Assembly (NCBI RefSeq): GCF_013387475.1
Contig: NZ_VWNB01000005.1
Span: forward strand, 124,001-188,000
Length of the DNA stretch: 64,000 nucleotides
Reading direction: 5' to 3'
From: Mariprofundus sp. KV
Lineage (GTDB): Bacteria; Pseudomonadota; Zetaproteobacteria; Mariprofundales; Mariprofundaceae
Shown here: piece by piece, positions 28,521 through 35,865 of the stretch
Numbering within the stretch: position 1 is the stretch's first letter
Layout of the letters: each line of letters begins with the position of its first letter
The notes under the pieces: generated by a model
Database searches by the model: none
Told to the model about the DNA's origin: nothing
The model's input: only the letters and a program-made list of their open reading frames with translations
Made by a program: the position numbers and the translations under genes

Positions 28521-28644
28521 CCGCATTAAGCGGTTAATCTCTGAGACCCCGCCCACGACGGGCGGCAAATCTTCGATTTGTAAGGAAGCTGAAAAACATG
28601 TTTTCCGCTCCCCCTCCAGGCAAAAGTTCAGGAAGAACTTTTGC
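28521..28644. repeat. Hairpin cluster between groES and groEL
   Basis: Consecutive small hairpins in 124 bases: CCGC-ATTAA-GCGG (28521), CCGCCC-N5-GGGCGG (28549-28565), CAAATC-TTC-GATTTG (28566-28580), a palindrome-centred AAAACATGTTTT (near 28593), and a perfect ten-base stem GCAAAAGTTC-AGGAA-GAACTTTTGC (28620-28644). These could stabilise or process the groES part of the mRNA, or be an inserted palindromic element. Confidence 0.6.
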
Positions 28645-28655
28645 GTATCAATCAA

Positions 28656-28952
28656 TTACCCTTCGATTACGCCGAGAATGTCGTCTTCACGCATAATCAG
28701 GAACTCTTCGCCATCGAGTTTGATCTCGGTACCGGCATATTTAGAGAAGATCACCTTGTCGCCGGCTTTTACATCCAGCGGACGCAGGTCGCCGTTCTCC
28801 ATGATTTTTCCTTTTCCTGCTGAAATCACTTCGCCTTCAACCGGTTTTTCCTTGGCGGAATCCGGGATGATAATACCACCTGCGGACTTCTCTACCTCGT
28901 TCAGGCGGCGAACGATTACGCGATCATGCAAAGGACGGACTGTTGTTGCCAT
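28656..28952 (-). CDS. groES: Co-chaperonin GroES (10 kDa)
   Basis: Heptameric lid of the GroEL cage. The start at 28952 ([16 protein letters not shown]) is set by AAGGAG eight bases upstream and by family length (98 residues); an in-frame ATG at 29018 would add 22 unrelated residues. Hallmarks: [13 protein letters not shown] (mobile loop), [23 protein letters not shown] and DDILGVIE. First gene of the heat-shock operon. Confidence 0.98.
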   Translation of the reverse strand: MATTVRPLHDRVIVRRLNEVEKSAGGIIIPDSAKEKPVEGEVISAGKGKIMENGDLRPLDVKAGDKVIFSKYAGTEIKLDGEEFLIMREDDILGVIEG

Positions 28953-29070
28953 CGATGTTTCTCCTTTCAATATATAATATGGAAACTGGTATATAGGAAT
29001 CGGCCATGACCGATTCAACTCCCTTTATGGGGACAGGCTGAATTCGATTCAACCCCCCAAGCGCAATTTT

Positions 29071-29097
29071 CTGGCACTCTCCAAAAGGGAGTGCCAA
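29071..29097 (-). promoter_or_regulatory. CIRCE operator for HrcA
   Basis: CTGGCACTC-N9-GAGTGCCAA, a nine-base inverted repeat with nine-base spacer, differs from the CIRCE consensus TTAGCACTC-N9-GAGTGCTAA only at the outer positions. It lies about 120 bases before groES. HrcA repression of groESL is established for CIRCE; hrcA itself is not in the window. Confidence 0.88.
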
Positions 29098-29124
29098 TAG
29101 TGGGAAGATGACCTCTGCTGTCAA
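29096..29124 (-). promoter_or_regulatory. Possible groESL promoter
   Basis: A consensus -35 TTGACA on the minus strand (29124-29119) is followed 17 bases later by ACTATT, a weak -10, abutting the CIRCE. Placement of the operator at the transcription start is typical. Confidence 0.4.
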
Positions 29125-29211
29125 CGCCTGTTTAATGTATAACCTGATAAGTTGACGGTGCCTCTCCAGAGCCCTACAAACCACCTATGTCAAAAGGAAA
29201 GTCTGTTACGC

Positions 29212-29754
29212 ATGTTTGAAATTGCACTGATTACACTCATCAGCCTCTGCTGCATCTCCATGCTCTGGTTCACACTCAAGACAGGCATCTCACCCATGCC
29301 ATCTTCGGGAAGAGCCTGTCGCACCATACTGAAAGCCAGCGAGCAGGCTTCAGAAGGGGCTATGATTGATCTCGGCTCCGGCTGGGGAGGCCTGCTCTTT
29401 GCTCTGGCACGGAAATATCCCGACCGACCGGTAATTGGCTATGAACTCTCATGGTTGCCGTGGATCTATTCTCAGGCCTATAGAGTGATCTTCCGCTTGA
29501 AAAATGTATGCATCTATCGAAAGGATTTTTTAACCGCACAGCTACCCCAGGCTGCCCTGCTCATCTGTTATCTTCATCCCAAAGGCATGCAGGCGCTGCA
29601 GAAGAGGCTCTCTTCAGATGGGCAAGCGCAAAACTCCATGCTGATCAGCAGCACCTTCGCCCTGCCCGATCATCAACCCGCAGAAACCCTCCGGCTCGAT
29701 GACCTCTACAACACACCGATCTATCTCTACAGATTATTCAACCCAAAGCGTTGA
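29212..29754 (+). CDS. Membrane-anchored SAM-dependent methyltransferase (class I)
   Basis: A 180-residue protein starting at ATG 29212 (AAGGAAAG upstream). An N-terminal hydrophobic segment (residues 3-23) anchors it to the inner membrane. Residues 50-90 form a SAM-binding core: MIDLGSGWGG (motif I, 51-60) and VIGYELS (acidic loop Glu). The later ALLICYLHPKGM matches the post-I catalytic strand of small methyltransferases. The substrate is unknown. It is divergent from groES and its stop lies six bases from the convergent dbpA stop. Small size and the anchor fit a lipid, quinone or cytochrome-related substrate, but that is speculation. Confidence 0.8.
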   Translation: MFEIALITLISLCCISMLWFTLKTGISPMPSSGRACRTILKASEQASEGAMIDLGSGWGGLLFALARKYPDRPVIGYELSWLPWIYSQAYRVIFRLKNVCIYRKDFLTAQLPQAALLICYLHPKGMQALQKRLSSDGQAQNSMLISSTFALPDHQPAETLRLDDLYNTPIYLYRLFNPKR

Positions 29755-29760
29755 GTGTGA

Positions 29761-31155
29761 TCAGCCCGGCCAGTCGAACATCAGGCGAACACGGAAGCTT
29801 CGCCCCTTTAACTGCCCATCGGTTAATTTTTTCAGAGCAATCTTCACCACTTCACGACTGACCGCCACATATGCCCAGTTATCCAGGATATGAATCTTGC
29901 CAACCTGCTTGCCGGTGATACCACCTTCTCCGGTCAGAGCGCCGAGAATGTCACCTGGACGCAGCTTCTGTTTTTTACCACCTCCAATCTGCAGGGTCGC
30001 CATGGCCGGTTTGGCCGGTCTGTTGTCCAGCACACTCAGCGGCGGCAGCGCCTCACTGCTGATGGGGCGTTTGATGTAATCACTGAGCATGGTCAGCTTG
30101 TAATCGTTGCCGTTATGCAGGGTGAAAGACTCACCTTTGCTACCAGCACGACCTGTGCGGCCAATGCGGTGCAGATAGGTTTCAGGCTCATGTGGAAGCT
30201 GAAAATTAATTACCGCATCCAGCGCATCGATATCGAGCCCTCGTGCCGCCACATCGGTAGCCACAAGGATGGAGGTGCTGCGATTGGCAAAACGCACCAT
30301 CGTCTGATCTCGATCCCGCTGCTCCAGATCGCCGTTCAGCGCTAAAGCGCTGAAACCATGCGAGATAAGCTCATCCGCAATCTCCTGCGTCTCACGCTTG
30401 GTATTGCAGAAGATCACGCACGATTCAGGCATGTGCTCCAGCAGCAGAAGACGTAGCGCGATCATCGACTGCTTAAAATCGCCCGTCTGATAAAAGTGTT
30501 GTGAAATCGTATTGCTATCGTGTGTGGACTCCACCTGCACCAGCACCGGCTTGCTCATGATGCGATTGGATATTGCTTTGATCTGATCAGGAAAGGTGGC
30601 GCTGAACAGCAGTGTCTGGCGCTGCTTGGGAAGCCGGCCAACAATGGCATCAACTGAGGCCTGAAAACCCATCTCCAGCATGCGATCAGCCTCATCAAGC
30701 ACCAGTGTTGTCACGCCATCGAGCTTCAACGTACCGCGCCCCAGATGATCTTCGATACGGCCGGGGGTGCCGACAATAATATGGGCCCCGTACTCCAGTG
30801 AGCCGATCTGCGGGCCAAACGGCATGCCACCGCAGAGGGTGAGCACCTTAATGTTCGAGATCGTACGCGCCAGCCTGCGAATCTCTTTAGAGGCCTGATC
30901 AGCCAACTCGCGTGTAGGGCAGAGCACCAGCGACTGCACATGCAGCTGCTTCACATCCAACCGGTTCAACAGCCCAAGCCCGAATGCCGCCGTTTTTCCC
31001 GAGCCTGTTTTGCCCTGCCCGATCACATCACTGCCCGCCAGAATATGTGGCAGACTCTCGGCCTGAATCGGTGTCATCTCCTCATAACCGAGAGAAGAGA
31101 GGTTCTGCAGCAGATCGGCATGCATGTTCAGTGTTGAAAAAGGTGCGTGGCTCAA
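29761..31155 (-). CDS. dbpA: ATP-dependent RNA helicase DbpA
   Basis: DEAD-box helicase acting in 50S ribosome assembly at 23S rRNA hairpin 92. All core motifs are visible: Q motif region MTPIQAESLP, Walker A GKTGSGKTAA, PTRELA, GTPGR, DEAD box LDEADRML, SAT, and HRIGRTGRAG. The C-terminal 75 residues form the DbpA RRM-like domain (KLRPGDILGALTGEGGI ... GKIHILDNWAYVAV), which distinguishes it from other DEAD-box proteins. 464 residues is the family length. Confidence 0.97.
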   Translation of the reverse strand: MSHAPFSTLNMHADLLQNLSSLGYEEMTPIQAESLPHILAGSDVIGQGKTGSGKTAAFGLGLLNRLDVKQLHVQSLVLCPTRELADQASKEIRRLARTISNIKVLTLCGGMPFGPQIGSLEYGAHIIVGTPGRIEDHLGRGTLKLDGVTTLVLDEADRMLEMGFQASVDAIVGRLPKQRQTLLFSATFPDQIKAISNRIMSKPVLVQVESTHDSNTISQHFYQTGDFKQSMIALRLLLLEHMPESCVIFCNTKRETQEIADELISHGFSALALNGDLEQRDRDQTMVRFANRSTSILVATDVAARGLDIDALDAVINFQLPHEPETYLHRIGRTGRAGSKGESFTLHNGNDYKLTMLSDYIKRPISSEALPPLSVLDNRPAKPAMATLQIGGGKKQKLRPGDILGALTGEGGITGKQVGKIHILDNWAYVAVSREVVKIALKKLTDGQLKGRSFRVRLMFDWPG

Positions 31156-31283
31156 TGGACTATCCTGTATGGTTCAATGTTGGGCAGAGAAACAGATCAA
31201 CCCAGCCGCGCACTATAGCGGCAGCAGGCAGTGATTGAGAGTTAATTCATGTTAACCGTCGAGATGATGCGATGATGCAACCG

Positions 31284-31814
31284 CTATTTTGACCAGCTGA
31301 AACTCTCTATTGCCGGTTTTTCGGCTGTTTTTTCTGCCGTTCTCTTCGGTGTTTTGTCGGGTCGGTATTTCAACTGCACGCCCTTGATGAAGTTGCGTAG
31401 AATCTGATCCTTACAGACACGAAAATGTCTGTTGTCAGGCTTGCGGAACAGTGCGCTCAACTCCGGTTTGGTAATGGGAAATCCCCCCAGCGCCAACAGC
31501 TCCAGAACACCTTCATCTTTCAGATTCAGTGCGATACGAAGCTTTCTGAAGATGATATTGTTGTTCAGTCGCAGATCCGGCTTGGGCTGTGGCCCCTCTT
31601 TTTTGCCGCGCCGGTCATTGATCAGGCCATCGAGAAACAGCGCCAGCTCACCCTCAGAGCACTCCACAAAAGCGGGATCATCATCCTTTTTCAACCAGGC
31701 GCTGACCTGCTCCCGTGTCACCTTAAGATCAGCCAGAGCAAACAGGGCCATCATCTTCGAATCGTCGAAGTCGAAGGCGTAGCGGATTCGGCGCAGGATA
31801 TCGTTATTGGTCAT
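31284..31814 (-). CDS. DUF1456 (YehS-type) protein
   Basis: A 176-residue protein with two tandem DUF1456 repeats: MTNNDILRRIRYAFDFDDSKMM (first part) and NNIIFRKLRIALNLKDEGVLE, each about 65 residues, helical, with an [N]-[D/N]-x-[I/V]-[L/F]-R-[R/K]-[L/I]-R pattern. The C-terminus is Lys/Thr-rich. The family is widespread in proteobacteria and of unknown biochemical role; the fold suggests nucleic-acid or protein binding. Its start overlaps the stop of the Fe-S protein gene by four bases, so the two are co-expressed. Confidence 0.85.
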   Translation of the reverse strand: MTNNDILRRIRYAFDFDDSKMMALFALADLKVTREQVSAWLKKDDDPAFVECSEGELALFLDGLINDRRGKKEGPQPKPDLRLNNNIIFRKLRIALNLKDEGVLELLALGGFPITKPELSALFRKPDNRHFRVCKDQILRNFIKGVQLKYRPDKTPKRTAEKTAEKPAIESFSWSK

Positions 31815-32518
31815 CGGTAATAATCCTCAATGCTCTGCAGGGAGCGGCCGTAATGGTAATTGATCTGCTCCAGTGTGTAACGGTGCTCAGTCGCCACCGG
31901 GCAAGCCAGACGGGAGAGGCACTGCTTTTTGCAGCTGGAGCCCTCCTGCAGGCGATAATCGAGACAGCGTTGCAGGGATAGTTTGCTATCAGCCAAAGCA
32001 TCTGCAGGACAGCCTGACAGGCACGGCTTGTCGCTACAGCTGTGACACGGAGAAGCGAGCGCCACACTTGTAGTCGGCATAAAACCTGTGTCAGCCAGAA
32101 CTGCCACCCGATAGGCAAACCACGAACCCCAAATCTGATTGATGCCGATGCGAAACGGGGAGGCATGATGCCATCCTGCAAGCTCTCCCAGAGCCTGCAG
32201 TGGCACGACTTGCTGTGCGTTCGGATAGATAATCTCGTATCGAAGTTCAGGAACAGCTTTTGTAAGCCATTGCACAACCCGATCAACCGAAAAGCAATCG
32301 ATTGGATCAGTTGCAGCTCTGAATTCAGAGGCCTGAAGCGCCTCCCACATCCCTCTGCCACCGTGGCCGATAAGAATCAGCTGACTGTAATTGGTAAAAC
32401 CGGCTACCTGCCCGGCAAGTGCCGCCTGCATCGTTTCCGGAAGCTCGCTAAGGTTAAACACAGCCTGCATGTTCAAACCATTGCTGTTGAGCAGGTCAAA
32501 ATTCGGGGTGATTTCCAT
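31811..32518 (-). CDS. QueG-like 4Fe-4S ferredoxin-type protein
   Basis: A 235-residue cytoplasmic protein with a C-terminal ferredoxin-like cluster region: Cys158, Cys161, Cys166, Cys170-Pro, then Cys185, Cys196, Cys200 and Cys206-Pro, enough for one and perhaps two 4Fe-4S centres. This pattern resembles the iron-sulfur part of epoxyqueuosine reductase QueG, but the cobalamin-binding half of QueG is not evident, so it is a relative and not QueG itself. The N-terminal half contains LILIGHGGRGMWEAL and GSWFAYRVAV. A role in electron transfer is probable; the substrate is unknown. Heads a two-gene unit with the DUF1456 gene. Confidence 0.75.
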   Translation of the reverse strand: MEITPNFDLLNSNGLNMQAVFNLSELPETMQAALAGQVAGFTNYSQLILIGHGGRGMWEALQASEFRAATDPIDCFSVDRVVQWLTKAVPELRYEIIYPNAQQVVPLQALGELAGWHHASPFRIGINQIWGSWFAYRVAVLADTGFMPTTSVALASPCHSCSDKPCLSGCPADALADSKLSLQRCLDYRLQEGSSCKKQCLSRLACPVATEHRYTLEQINYHYGRSLQSIEDYYR

Positions 32519-32570
32519 AGCCCCAAACTAGTCAGTCAACCTGCATAATTAAAGCAGACTCAAAATTCAC

Positions 32571-32596
32571 TGATATAATAAGAGTAGGAGGTGTAT
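32571..32596 (+). promoter_or_regulatory. Extended -10 promoter and strong Shine-Dalgarno
   Basis: TGATATAAT (32571-32579) is a perfect extended -10; a -35 is poor. A consensus AGGAGGTG follows at 32587-32594, correctly spaced from ATG 32597, giving a short leader transcript start near 32586. Confidence 0.55.
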
Positions 32597-32671
32597 ATGA
32601 TGTCACCTATCCATGGGCTCCACCCTTCGGGCGGCCATGCAGCCGTCTCCTTTTACTGTCGTGTAAAATGA
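32597..32671 (+). CDS. 24-residue leader peptide (small ORF)
   Basis: Reads MMSPIHGLHPSGGHAAVSFY then CRVK. Supported by an extended -10 and a near-perfect SD. Its TGA overlaps the next ATG (ATGA), so it probably couples translation to the following small membrane protein. A short hairpin (CCACCC-TTC-GGGCGG with one mismatch) lies within it. No homology is recognised; it could equally be the true N-terminus of a frameshifted gene. Confidence 0.5.
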   Translation: MMSPIHGLHPSGGHAAVSFYCRVK

Positions 32672-32814
32672 TGTTTAAACATCCCGGACCACTGGCGCCC
32701 CTGTGCATGACTGCAGCATTCTTAGGCCCACCAGCCTGGGCAGCATGGTTTCTGATTGCCGCCTGTCTGATTGTCAGCTTTGTGATTTTCAAACTGATCG
32801 GACTGCCCCACTGA
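32668..32814 (+). CDS. Small membrane protein (48 residues)
   Basis: A short frame MMFKHPGPLAPLCMTAAFLG..., with a hydrophobic stretch (residues 24-44: about AAWFLIAACLIVSFVIFKLI) typical of a single inner membrane helix and a Pro-rich N-terminus. It has no good SD of its own, but the ATG overlaps the stop of the upstream 24-codon ORF, which has a strong one. Function unknown. Confidence 0.5.
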   Translation: MMFKHPGPLAPLCMTAAFLGPPAWAAWFLIAACLIVSFVIFKLIGLPH

Positions 32815-32848
32815 CCCTTAAAAAGAAGCAGCGAAGCTACTGCTTAAC
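32815..32848 (-). terminator. Probable terminator of the 66-residue membrane protein gene
   Basis: On the minus strand AAGCAG-N8-CTGCTT followed by CTTTTTAAG, just after the stop at 32864. The stem is modest. Confidence 0.5.
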
Positions 32849-32863
32849 CGAAGGCGGTGGAAA

Positions 32864-33064
32864 TCAGAGCGTAGCAGCTCCATAGATAGAGAGAAGCAGG
32901 ACACTGGCAGCACCCAGAATAAGAATAGCGAGCACGATCTTTTTGGCGATGCGATACCATGCGAATTCAGTAAGTTTTCTGCCTGTCTTCTCCTGCCAGT
33001 TGGTTGCAACAACCACAGCGATAAGAATACCAAATACGAGAAAGAGTCCAATTGCATTATTCAT
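32864..33064 (-). CDS. Small two-helix membrane protein
   Basis: A 66-residue protein with two hydrophobic segments (about 4-21, AIGLFLVFGILIAVVVAT, and 44-62) separated by a basic linker containing NWQEKTGRKL. The linker is on the cytoplasmic side if the positive-inside rule holds. Single gene with a probable terminator. No function recognised; the hydrophobicity pattern and absence of better alternatives on the other strand support it as real. Confidence 0.65.
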   Translation of the reverse strand: MNNAIGLFLVFGILIAVVVATNWQEKTGRKLTEFAWYRIAKKIVLAILILGAASVLLLSIYGAATL

Positions 33065-33196
33065 GGCCGCACTCTAAGCAAAAATCAGCCCCGGTGGAAA
33101 CATCCCGTTACAGCATTCTCACTACGAGTGTCTGTTCATGTTGAGTTAAGGATCAGACATTACGTTTCGCCCAATTCGATTTCCGGGAGAATGCAG

Positions 33197-33820
33197 ATGC
33201 AACACTCTATTAAGGTATGGGATATTCTCGTGCGCCTGTTTCACTGGTCGCTGGTGCTCTTTTTCAGCCTCGCCTATCTCACCGGCGAAGGAGACCTGGA
33301 GACCATACATGCGCTAATTGGATATCTGATTGCCGCACTGATTGGCTTGCGCCTCATCTGGGGGATTATCGGCACAAAATATGCCCGCTTCTCCAACTTC
33401 ATCTACCGTCCCGCCGAGGTTAAAGCCTACCTTCAAAGCCTGATGAGTCGGCACCCTAAACACTATCTTGGCCATAACCCTGCCGGTGGCCTCATGGTAA
33501 TAATCATGCTGGTTACACTCGCCCTGATCACCTGGACGGGACTGGAGACCTATGCTGCCGAAGGCAAAGGGCCACTGGCCAATATCTCACTTGAGGTGAG
33601 CAGCGCTTATGCCGATGACCATCACGGTAGCTGGAGCGGTGGTCGCGGCGGCGATGAGTTCTGGGAAGAGGTGCATGAGTTTACTGTCAACCTGATGCTG
33701 ATACTGATCTTTGTACATATTATCGGGGTTGTCATCTCCAGCCTGCTGCACGGTGAAAACCTGCCACGCGCCATGCTTACCGGCCGCAAGAAGATCAAGG
33801 AAGATAAGCGACTCAGCTAA
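33197..33820 (+). CDS. Cytochrome b561/b-type membrane protein
   Basis: A 207-residue inner membrane di-heme b-type cytochrome. Start 33197 (MQHSIKVWDILVRLFHWSLV) is set by GGGAGA eight bases upstream; ATG 33191 is too close to it. Four membrane helices carry the likely heme ligands: His in VRLFHWS, His in TIHALIGY, His in EEVHEFTV and His in FVHIIGVV. The family includes the cytochrome b subunits of Ni-Fe hydrogenases and of small c-type cytochrome partners. A loop with DDHHGSWSGGRGGDEF is unusual and may bind metal. It passes electrons between quinones and a periplasmic partner; no partner is adjacent. Overlaps the convergent macrodomain gene by eight bases. Confidence 0.85.
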   Translation: MQHSIKVWDILVRLFHWSLVLFFSLAYLTGEGDLETIHALIGYLIAALIGLRLIWGIIGTKYARFSNFIYRPAEVKAYLQSLMSRHPKHYLGHNPAGGLMVIIMLVTLALITWTGLETYAAEGKGPLANISLEVSSAYADDHHGSWSGGRGGDEFWEEVHEFTVNLMLILIFVHIIGVVISSLLHGENLPRAMLTGRKKIKEDKRLS

Positions 33821-34316
33821 GCAGAGACCTGTAAATCGCCTCCATTTCACTATCGAAACAGGCCAGAATAATCTCTTTCGGTTTATCATGATCTTTTTGA
33901 AAATTAAGGATCTCCCGCACAGCTACCCGGGCGGCTTTCCGGGCAGGATAACCAAAGGCACCTGTGGCAATGGCAGGAAAAGCGATCGACGCCATCCCCT
34001 TATCAGCGGCCAGCGTCAGTACACTCTGATAACAGCTGGCCAGTAGCTCAGGTTCACCATAAATCCCGCCCTGCCAGACAGGACCAACCGTATGGATCAC
34101 CCATTTGGCAGGCAGATTGTATCCTCGGGTTAACTTCACATCACCAGTAATGCAGCCACCTATTTTCCTGCACGCATCCAGCAACTCTGGCCCCGCCATA
34201 CGGTGAATCGCACCATCCACTCCGCCACCGCCAAGCAGGCTGTTGTTGGCTGCATTTACAATCGCATCGACTTGAAGTGTGGTAATATCCTGCTTTACAA
34301 TACGAATATCGGACAT
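33813..34316 (-). CDS. Macrodomain protein (O-acetyl-ADP-ribose deacetylase, YmdB-like)
   Basis: A 167-residue macrodomain that binds ADP-ribose. Start 34316 (MSDIRIVKQDIT) is preceded by a run of G acting as SD. Motifs: DAIVNAANNSLLGGGGVDGAIH (first 20: DAIVNAANNSLLGGGGVDGA), GDVKLTRGYNLP, WVIHTVGPVW, and FPAIATGAFGYP. The Asn-Asn and Gly-rich loops and Asp in GVDGAIH match the deacetylase active site of YmdB/MacroD proteins, which remove acetyl or ADP-ribose groups from substrates. Tail-to-tail overlap with the cytochrome gene by eight bases. Confidence 0.93.
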   Translation of the reverse strand: MSDIRIVKQDITTLQVDAIVNAANNSLLGGGGVDGAIHRMAGPELLDACRKIGGCITGDVKLTRGYNLPAKWVIHTVGPVWQGGIYGEPELLASCYQSVLTLAADKGMASIAFPAIATGAFGYPARKAARVAVREILNFQKDHDKPKEIILACFDSEMEAIYRSLLS

Positions 34317-34429
34317 ACGCCCCCCCTTCTGCTCCACTATTATAGTCAATAAAACTAAAATGTGCAGCGCCCTCGAAAAACAGTCTCGATATGACTAGCA
34401 TTTACTGCTCTAAAACTCTGGAGGAGACC

Positions 34430-35173
34430 ATGCAACTTGCACTGAGCACCTGGCAAGAGGTCGAGTCTTACCTCGAACGCTCTACCGCGATTATCATTCC
34501 GATCGGTTCAACCGAACAGCATGGCCCTAACGGTCTGATCGGCACCGATGCCATCTGCCCGACTCGCATCGCCTCCGGCATCGAAGAGAAGGTGGAGGTG
34601 CTGGTTGCCCCGACCATCAACTACGGCATGGCACAACACCATATGGCATTTCCCGGAACGATCACGCTTAAACCATCGACATTGATTCATCTGGTTCAGG
34701 ATGTGGTGACCTCATTGCAACAGCATGGTTTCACCCACTTCTACTTCATCAATGGCCATGGCGGCAATATTGCGCCTGTCACCACAGCTTTTTGTGAGAT
34801 TTACCATGCATCAGGCACTAGTAACGCCACAACGCCACGCTGCAGGCTGGCCAACTGGTGGCGAGATGAGGTCATCGGCAAACTTGCTGCAGATCTCTAC
34901 GGTGAGGCCGAGGGGCACCACGCCACGGTCAGTGAGGTGGCATTGAGTTATTTTGCCCATCCGGAAGCGGTCAAAGATGTGGCTATGTCGCCTGAAATTG
35001 CACCCAACGGTGAGATCTACGATGCGGTCGATTACCGGAGAAAATTTCCCGATGGCCGCATCGGTTCCAACCCGGCTCTGGCCACGGTTGCAGATGGTGA
35101 AAAATTTTACAGGCTTGCTGTTGATTCACTTGCTACCGACTATAAGGCATTCACCACAGGAGACGCATCATGA
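34430..35173 (+). CDS. Creatininase-family amidohydrolase
   Basis: A 247-residue cytoplasmic metal-dependent amidohydrolase. Start 34430 is set by GGAGGAG five bases upstream (an in-frame ATG at 34391 is rejected). Metal ligands lie in IGSTEQHGPNG (Glu, His), GTDAI (Asp), HHMAFPGT, FINGHGGN and GEAEGHH. The family includes creatinine amidohydrolase, MftE of mycofactocin and enzymes of riboflavin and F420 metabolism, so the substrate is open. Its stop overlaps the start of a small membrane protein by four bases, forming a three-gene coupled unit. Confidence 0.9.
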   Translation: MQLALSTWQEVESYLERSTAIIIPIGSTEQHGPNGLIGTDAICPTRIASGIEEKVEVLVAPTINYGMAQHHMAFPGTITLKPSTLIHLVQDVVTSLQQHGFTHFYFINGHGGNIAPVTTAFCEIYHASGTSNATTPRCRLANWWRDEVIGKLAADLYGEAEGHHATVSEVALSYFAHPEAVKDVAMSPEIAPNGEIYDAVDYRRKFPDGRIGSNPALATVADGEKFYRLAVDSLATDYKAFTTGDAS

Positions 35174-35394
35174 AATGGCTGGATGAACTACCCTATATTG
35201 CTCTGATTGCCATCGCAGTGCTGATGGCCATGCTGCCATTCCAGCCGGAACCGCATCTCAGTGAAAAGCTGAAAATGCTGGCTGATGGCACGCTTGCCAA
35301 ACCGCTGGATATCTTTGATCTCTTCTGGCACCTGCTGCCGACCATTCTGCTGGTCATAAAGTTTCTGCGCTCAAGAAAGAAGAACGACGCATGA
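35170..35394 (+). CDS. Small membrane protein downstream of the creatininase
   Basis: A 74-residue protein with two hydrophobic segments (about 7-23, LPYIALIAIAVLMAML, and 49-66) joined by a polar linker (EPHLSEKLKMLADGTLAKPLD). Start and stop overlap its neighbours as ATGA. This looks like the small RND-accessory or DUF-type membrane proteins linked to metabolic enzymes, but no function is assigned. Confidence 0.72.
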   Translation: MKWLDELPYIALIAIAVLMAMLPFQPEPHLSEKLKMLADGTLAKPLDIFDLFWHLLPTILLVIKFLRSRKKNDA

Positions 35395-35579
35395 GCGGTT
35401 GGGGTTGCCCGCACGAGGTTGAAGGCCTGTGTCGCAGGGTGCCGGGTAAAAAGTGTGATCCGGGCATGAAGGGGTGCACCCTCTCAGGCCGCTTCACATT
35501 CAGCAGCAGTGAGAAGAACATCTCACGTCGACTCAGGGAGAGTCACTCTCATAATGAGGATCAGAAAAAGAGCAAATAG
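35391..35579 (+). CDS. Small Cys-rich protein
   Basis: A 62-residue protein with four cysteines (Cys6, 14, 22, 29) in a conserved-looking pattern: CPHEVEGLCRRVPGKKCDPG then MKGCTLSGRF. The remainder is charged and disordered. The spacing suits a small zinc- or iron-binding fold or two disulfides. Similar small proteins with a CPHEVxGxCxRV beginning occur in many proteobacteria, to my recollection without known function. Translationally coupled to the gene before it. Confidence 0.75.
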   Translation: MSGWGCPHEVEGLCRRVPGKKCDPGMKGCTLSGRFTFSSSEKNISRRLRESHSHNEDQKKSK

Positions 35580-35580
35580 A

Positions 35581-35865
35581 TCAATCGAGCGGGGTTGCTT
35601 CAGCCTTCTCTTCACCTCTGAGTTTCACCCACAGGCTTTTTATCCTCTCCTTAAAAGCTTGATAAAAGGGTCGTCCTAAAAGTAACAGGCTGACAGCAAA
35701 ACTTATCTCGGCAGCAACCAGCAGCGCAGTAGCAGTCACTGCGACTCTGCTCGCATCGGCCTCCATGACAAAGGGCACAAGCAACATCAACCCCCACAAC
35801 AGCCATGAAGCCCAGAAGAGGAATAGCCCGATGCTACGCTTGAGCCGACTCAACCTTTCACTCAT
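35581..35865 (-). CDS. Small two-helix membrane protein (transporter-suffix-like)
   Basis: A 94-residue protein with two membrane helices (about 12-31, LFLFWASWLLWGLMLLVPF, and 40-62, ALLVAAEISFAVSLLLLG) separated by a short turn and followed by a basic cytoplasmic tail. Topology and the pattern LLVPF ... AEISF ... LLGRP resemble small transporter-suffix proteins found beside transporters, though none is adjacent. Its ATG overlaps the thiI stop by four bases, so the two are co-translated. Confidence 0.65.
   Translation of the reverse strand: MSERLSRLKRSIGLFLFWASWLLWGLMLLVPFVMEADASRVAVTATALLVAAEISFAVSLLLLGRPFYQAFKERIKSLWVKLRGEEKAEATPLD

Noticed and set aside
32203-32216. TGGCACG...TTGC resembling a sigma54 promoter
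   Set aside because: GG and GC are eight, not ten, bases apart and the site is inside the Fe-S protein gene.
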